Shown piece after piece: positions 5,083 through 7,872 of a DNA stretch of 7,872 nucleotides (position 1 is its first letter; the number at the start of each line of letters is the position of its first letter). Where the stretch lies: assembly GCA_964351875.1 (NCBI GenBank), contig CAYGQC010000175.1, positions 1 through 7,872 on the forward strand, read 5' to 3'. The notes below the pieces were generated by a model. The model did no database searches and had not been told where the DNA came from. It was given only the letters and a program-made list of their open reading frames with translations. Made by a program: the position numbers and the translations under genes. The DNA is from JANSWO01 sp964351875. Lineage in GTDB: Bacteria > Pseudomonadota > Gammaproteobacteria > Pseudomonadales > Azotimanducaceae.

Positions 5083-6810
5083 CTACTGAAGGGCCAGCGG
5101 ATTGCCGAAGCGATCCAGCGCGCGCAGCCGTAGCGTGTCCGGGTCCGCGTCATTCGCGGACGGAATCCAACGACCGATGCAGGCCGTATCCTTGAGGCAG
5201 AAGTCTGTAAGGCTCTCCATGAACGCGACCAGTCTCGAGATATCCGCATCGGTCAATGCTGGTTCCGGAAGCGCTGACTGGCCGCTAGCTCGTAGCGCAT
5301 CCAGTTGGTCCAGGGCGAAGCCTGTGTTGACGACCATATTGTCTGACTGCACTCCGAAGTCGAGCTGTGTGAAGTCGAAGTTGTCGACCGATTCGCGCGG
5401 GTTTACATGGTGTCGGATGGTTGCTTCGAGCGTCGAGTAGGCGCCTGCGTGGCCGAACGGGCCGGTTTCGGCGACGTTCAACAACGATGGTGTGCGGAAT
5501 GCGTAGCGGTCCTCCGCGATACCCGTCTCGCGGAAGCGACCGAAGTCATCGTCGTTGTTGACGCCGTTGTCATTGCCTTTGCCGCGGCCCACCTGGGGCA
5601 TTGCAACGACGTGAAAACCTTCATCGCTCATGAAGTCGCCGCTGTGACAGGCGGCACACCCGGCATCGCCGTAGAACAGCAGCGCGCCCAGTTTCGCTTC
5701 GCCGCTTAACGCGCTGGAATCGCCGTCTATGAAGCGCTTGAAGCCGTTGTCTACAAACGTCTGCGAGCTCTCGTAGGCCGCAATTGCTAGTGCGATGTTG
5801 TCGTAGGTGATCAGTTCAGCAGCCGTGCCCGCGGGATTGGCGAATCCTTCACGGAAGGCGTCCAGCCAGTTGTTCACAGCGAGCTCTGCGGGATTCAAAC
5901 TGTCGGCGAACCGCGCGGCAAGGTGGTTGCGCACGTCATCGTTACTGTTGCCGGCTTCGAAGATGAATCCGCGCATCTCTTCCGGTGAGGTCACAGGGAA
6001 GCGAGCTTGCGCCACCGTCAGGTTAGGCAGGTTTGCGGGGTCGATTGCGCCGAAGGGCACATCCGGAGTCCGGGTCAGGCCATCGGAGCCATTGGTGCCG
6101 GGGATCTTTGTGCTGCTCTCGATGCGGCCATCGTGAAACAGAACCTGATCCCAAAGAGCGATGTTGAAGGTGGTCGGCGCGTTACGTGGAACGGTAGGTC
6201 CACCGTCAAAGCCTTCGGCTCCAGATATGTGCCTTCGATCGGGACCTAGCAGGTCCTGGTTCTCTGCAGCCACGCCGATGGGCAGCGTCATGTCGTCACC
6301 GCCGCCCAGAAAGGGGTGGTGGCAGGTAACGCAGGCAGTGTCAGAGTCTCCGCTTAGGCCTTTCGTGAAGAACAGCAACATGCCGAGCCGGGCAAGCGGA
6401 TCGTCGATGGTAGGAAGCAAACGGCCGATGCTAGGGTCCGCCGTCAGGTTGTTGTCGGCGACCACCTGAGCCAGAGCGGTGTCGACATCCGGTGCGTCCG
6501 CTCCATTGCAGACCGCTTCGCTGCTTGTGATCTCAGTTACGCCAAGAACACCGTCACCATTGCTGTCGATTCCGGTCTCGATTTGAACGCCGCCGTAGGC
6601 GCACTCGTCACTCAACACGGCAAGTCGAGTCTGTTCTACCAGAGCTGAAGCGCCGTCTTTGCCGTCGTCGTAGTCACAAGCGGCAATGCCCAGTAAAGCG
6701 GTTGCTGTGAAGATCAGGCGTGCGGCCGTGCTTGTGTTCCTGCGGAATTCGCTCGGCGCGACGGACGCGGACTGAAGCGAAGGGTTGTGACATCGAGTCG
6801 AAAAAATCAT
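5083..6810 (-). CDS. Di-haem cytochrome c peroxidase / MauG-like lipoprotein with N-terminal EF-hand-like domain
   Basis: This is a 575-residue exported protein of the bacterial di-haem peroxidase (CcpA/MauG) family, which reduces H2O2 or oxidises a partner with electrons from periplasmic cytochromes. An N-terminal hydrophobic segment ends in the lipobox-like LGIAAC, making C45 the probable lipidated cysteine. Residues 70-103 form a two-cysteine module (DECAYGG...VCNG) with an EF-hand-like loop D82-x-N-x-D-G-x-L-x-x-x-E93. The first haem site is CVTCH at 160-164. NAPTTFNIALWDQVLFHDGR follows at 210-229, as in this family. The second is CAACH at 385-389, then an Asp/Asn-rich loop (about 411-425), RTPSLLNVAETGPFGHAGAYSTLE with probable ligand H454, and a C-terminal CLKDTACIGRWIP. 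ATG 6810 is chosen because GGAAAG lies 7 nt upstream; GTG 6861 would add 17 residues. The region before the signal core is long (about 28 residues). The physiological substrate is unknown. Confidence 0.92.
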   Translation of the reverse strand: MIFSTRCHNPSLQSASVAPSEFRRNTSTAARLIFTATALLGIAACDYDDGKDGASALVEQTRLAVLSDECAYGGVQIETGIDSNGDGVLGVTEITSSEAVCNGADAPDVDTALAQVVADNNLTADPSIGRLLPTIDDPLARLGMLLFFTKGLSGDSDTACVTCHHPFLGGGDDMTLPIGVAAENQDLLGPDRRHISGAEGFDGGPTVPRNAPTTFNIALWDQVLFHDGRIESSTKIPGTNGSDGLTRTPDVPFGAIDPANLPNLTVAQARFPVTSPEEMRGFIFEAGNSNDDVRNHLAARFADSLNPAELAVNNWLDAFREGFANPAGTAAELITYDNIALAIAAYESSQTFVDNGFKRFIDGDSSALSGEAKLGALLFYGDAGCAACHSGDFMSDEGFHVVAMPQVGRGKGNDNGVNNDDDFGRFRETGIAEDRYAFRTPSLLNVAETGPFGHAGAYSTLEATIRHHVNPRESVDNFDFTQLDFGVQSDNMVVNTGFALDQLDALRASGQSALPEPALTDADISRLVAFMESLTDFCLKDTACIGRWIPSANDADPDTLRLRALDRFGNPLALQ

Positions 6811-6817
6811 GAGTTTG

Positions 6818-6823
6818 CTTTCC
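6818..6823 (-). promoter_or_regulatory. Shine-Dalgarno GGAAAG setting the peroxidase start
   Basis: On the minus strand GGAAAG is 7 nt before ATG 6810. The alternative GTG at 6861 lacks a comparable site, so the shorter protein is preferred. Confidence 0.5.
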
Positions 6824-6870
6824 ACGCGTATTCGTTGATGCGGGAAAGTTAGGCCATTCACACTTTTCGG

Positions 6871-6876
6871 ACTATG
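6871..6876 (-). promoter_or_regulatory. Candidate -10 (CATAGT) upstream of the peroxidase gene
   Basis: On the minus strand CATAGT lies 60 nt before the peroxidase start and continues into ATAGTCCGAAA, identical over 11 bases with the region upstream of the small secreted protein. A weak TTACGA (6898-6893) lies 16 nt upstream as a possible -35. The gap to the MATE gene is 108 bp, so read-through from that gene is also possible. Confidence 0.25.
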
Positions 6877-6918
6877 GGCAACTTCGCAGAAGTCGTAAGG
6901 CTTTGTAGGGGATTGGCG

Positions 6919-7872
6919 TCAGTGTTTGCTGCGCCAGGCACCCTTAGCGATGGCGATCACGGTTATGGTGCCGAACAGAACCATGGCGACAGAGGCGGCC
7001 AGATAGATGTTGTTGAGGTCGCCTGGAAGCATGACAACAGCAATCGCGCCGCCACCGACGGCAACGACAAAGCGAACGATCACCGCTATAACTGGCCACA
7101 GCACGCGACCGGCTCCCTGAGAGGCAAAGTAGAGCGATAGCCCAACGCCCTGGAACAGGTAAGCAGGGCCAACAATGCGCAGGTAGCTTTCGGCTGAAGC
7201 CGAGGTTGCCGGATCATTCGTGAAAACACCCACCCACAAGCCTGGAAACAACGCGAGCAGCAAGCCGATGACACCGGTTAAGGCGGCGGCGAGAGTTCCG
7301 CCGACACGCCCGATACGTTCAGCGGCTGCGATGTTGCCCGCACCAATCTGTAATCCAACCATCGTGGTCATAGCGCTGCCGATACCGAAAACGAGTGGGA
7401 TCAGCAGGAATTCAAGGCGCGAACCAATGCCATAGCCGGCAAGCGCTTCCTCGCCGAATCTGCCGACCAGACCGGTGAGCGAGATGATAGTAATCACAGT
7501 GAAGATGGGTGACAGACCCGCGAGTAGCGCAACACGCAGGATGTCGGCGAACTCTTCTGCGCGTAGTGCAAGTGCTCGACGCGTTAGCTGCACGCTTTCT
7601 CTGCCGCTGACCAGACGCACCTGCATGATCAACAAACTGACGACTGCTACTGCGACAGTTGAGACTGCGGCGCCCGTAAGCCCCAGGCGCGGGACTGGTC
7701 CCCAACCTAGTATCAGCGCGCCGGATAGAGGCACCTGAACAGATGCGCTGGCGATCATGATCAAGGCGGGAAAACGGGTATTGCCGATCCCCCGGAAAAT
7801 CGCAGCGGCGGTATTGTTCCACCACAGAAACAGAGCGCCGATGAAGACGATGACGCAATAGCTGTAAGCCGC
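6919..7872 (-). CDS. MATE-family efflux transporter, N-terminal part missing
   Basis: The frame runs leftward and is open to the right edge, so the start lies outside the window; 317 C-terminal residues are seen. It is a multidrug and toxin extrusion (MATE/NorM/DinF type) inner-membrane antiporter, which expels organic cations or metabolites in exchange for H+ or Na+. Support comes from NNTAAAIFRGIGNTRFPAL near the visible N-terminus, WGPVPRLGLTGAAVSTV shortly after it (the usual 'PrLGvaGAAlAT' segment), the start of the second half-repeat (RVALLAGLSPIFTVITIISLTGLVGRFGEEALAGYGIGSRLE) and VFGIGSAMTTMVGLQIGAGNIAAAERIG. Several hydrophobic helices follow, ending WRSKH. A TTG at 7764 is internal, because clear MATE sequence precedes it. 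The full protein is probably about 450 residues. The peroxidase gene follows 108 bp downstream on the same strand. Substrate is not predictable. Confidence 0.92.
   Translation of the reverse strand, partial: AAYSYCVIVFIGALFLWWNNTAAAIFRGIGNTRFPALIMIASASVQVPLSGALILGWGPVPRLGLTGAAVSTVAVAVVSLLIMQVRLVSGRESVQLTRRALALRAEEFADILRVALLAGLSPIFTVITIISLTGLVGRFGEEALAGYGIGSRLEFLLIPLVFGIGSAMTTMVGLQIGAGNIAAAERIGRVGGTLAAALTGVIGLLLALFPGLWVGVFTNDPATSASAESYLRIVGPAYLFQGVGLSLYFASQGAGRVLWPVIAVIVRFVVAVGGGAIAVVMLPGDLNNIYLAASVAMVLFGTITVIAIAKGAWRSKH

Noticed and set aside
5102..6469. Several rightward open frames of 80-112 codons across the peroxidase gene
   Set aside because: All are shadows of the peroxidase reading frame in GC-rich sequence, with arginine/serine-rich nonsense composition.
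1..7872. Mobile elements, CRISPR arrays, toxin-antitoxin pairs, defence systems
   Set aside because: No transposase, integrase, regularly spaced repeats, terminal inverted repeats with target duplications, or recognisable defence genes were found.

Overview
The window looks like ordinary chromosomal sequence from a gammaproteobacterium or close relative: GC is a little above half by eye, genes are compact, and Shine-Dalgarno sites are mostly good. The best taxonomic hint is the long, 282-residue form of QueF, collinear with the Escherichia coli enzyme. A lipoprotein di-haem peroxidase carrying a small two-cysteine 'NGDG' domain also fits marine or environmental Gammaproteobacteria. The genus cannot be read from the sequence.

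Layout. Three genes read rightward first: a threonine ammonia-lyase with a C-terminal ACT domain (cut by the left edge), a carboxymuconolactone decarboxylase/AhpD-family protein 39 bp behind it, and queF (preQ0 reductase of queuosine synthesis), which probably has its own promoter. They converge on two leftward genes: a small secreted protein with no recognisable family and a left-handed beta-helix (hexapeptide) acetyltransferase. Divergent from the acetyltransferase is a small rightward gene for a membrane-anchored coiled-coil protein. It converges on a leftward di-haem cytochrome c peroxidase/MauG-like lipoprotein. A leftward MATE-family transporter, cut by the right edge, lies upstream of the peroxidase.

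How the genes relate. Only the threonine ammonia-lyase and AhpD-like genes look like an operon. The rest look like independent units: metabolism (threonine deamination), tRNA modification (queF), envelope or polysaccharide acetylation, periplasmic peroxidase, and drug or metabolite efflux.

Non-coding structure. The region between the coiled-coil gene and the peroxidase gene holds a 17-bp tandem repeat that runs directly into a long hairpin with a perfect 14-bp stem. The convergent gap after queF holds an 8-bp-arm inverted repeat. Two leftward genes share the 11-mer ATAGTCCGAAA in their upstream regions. queF starts at a GTG with no Shine-Dalgarno, very close to its predicted transcription start.

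I found no mobile element, CRISPR array, RNA gene or clear defence system, and nothing amounting to an unmistakable new system. The unknown secreted protein, the start of the acetyltransferase, the repeat-plus-hairpin element and the shared promoter motif deserve a second look.
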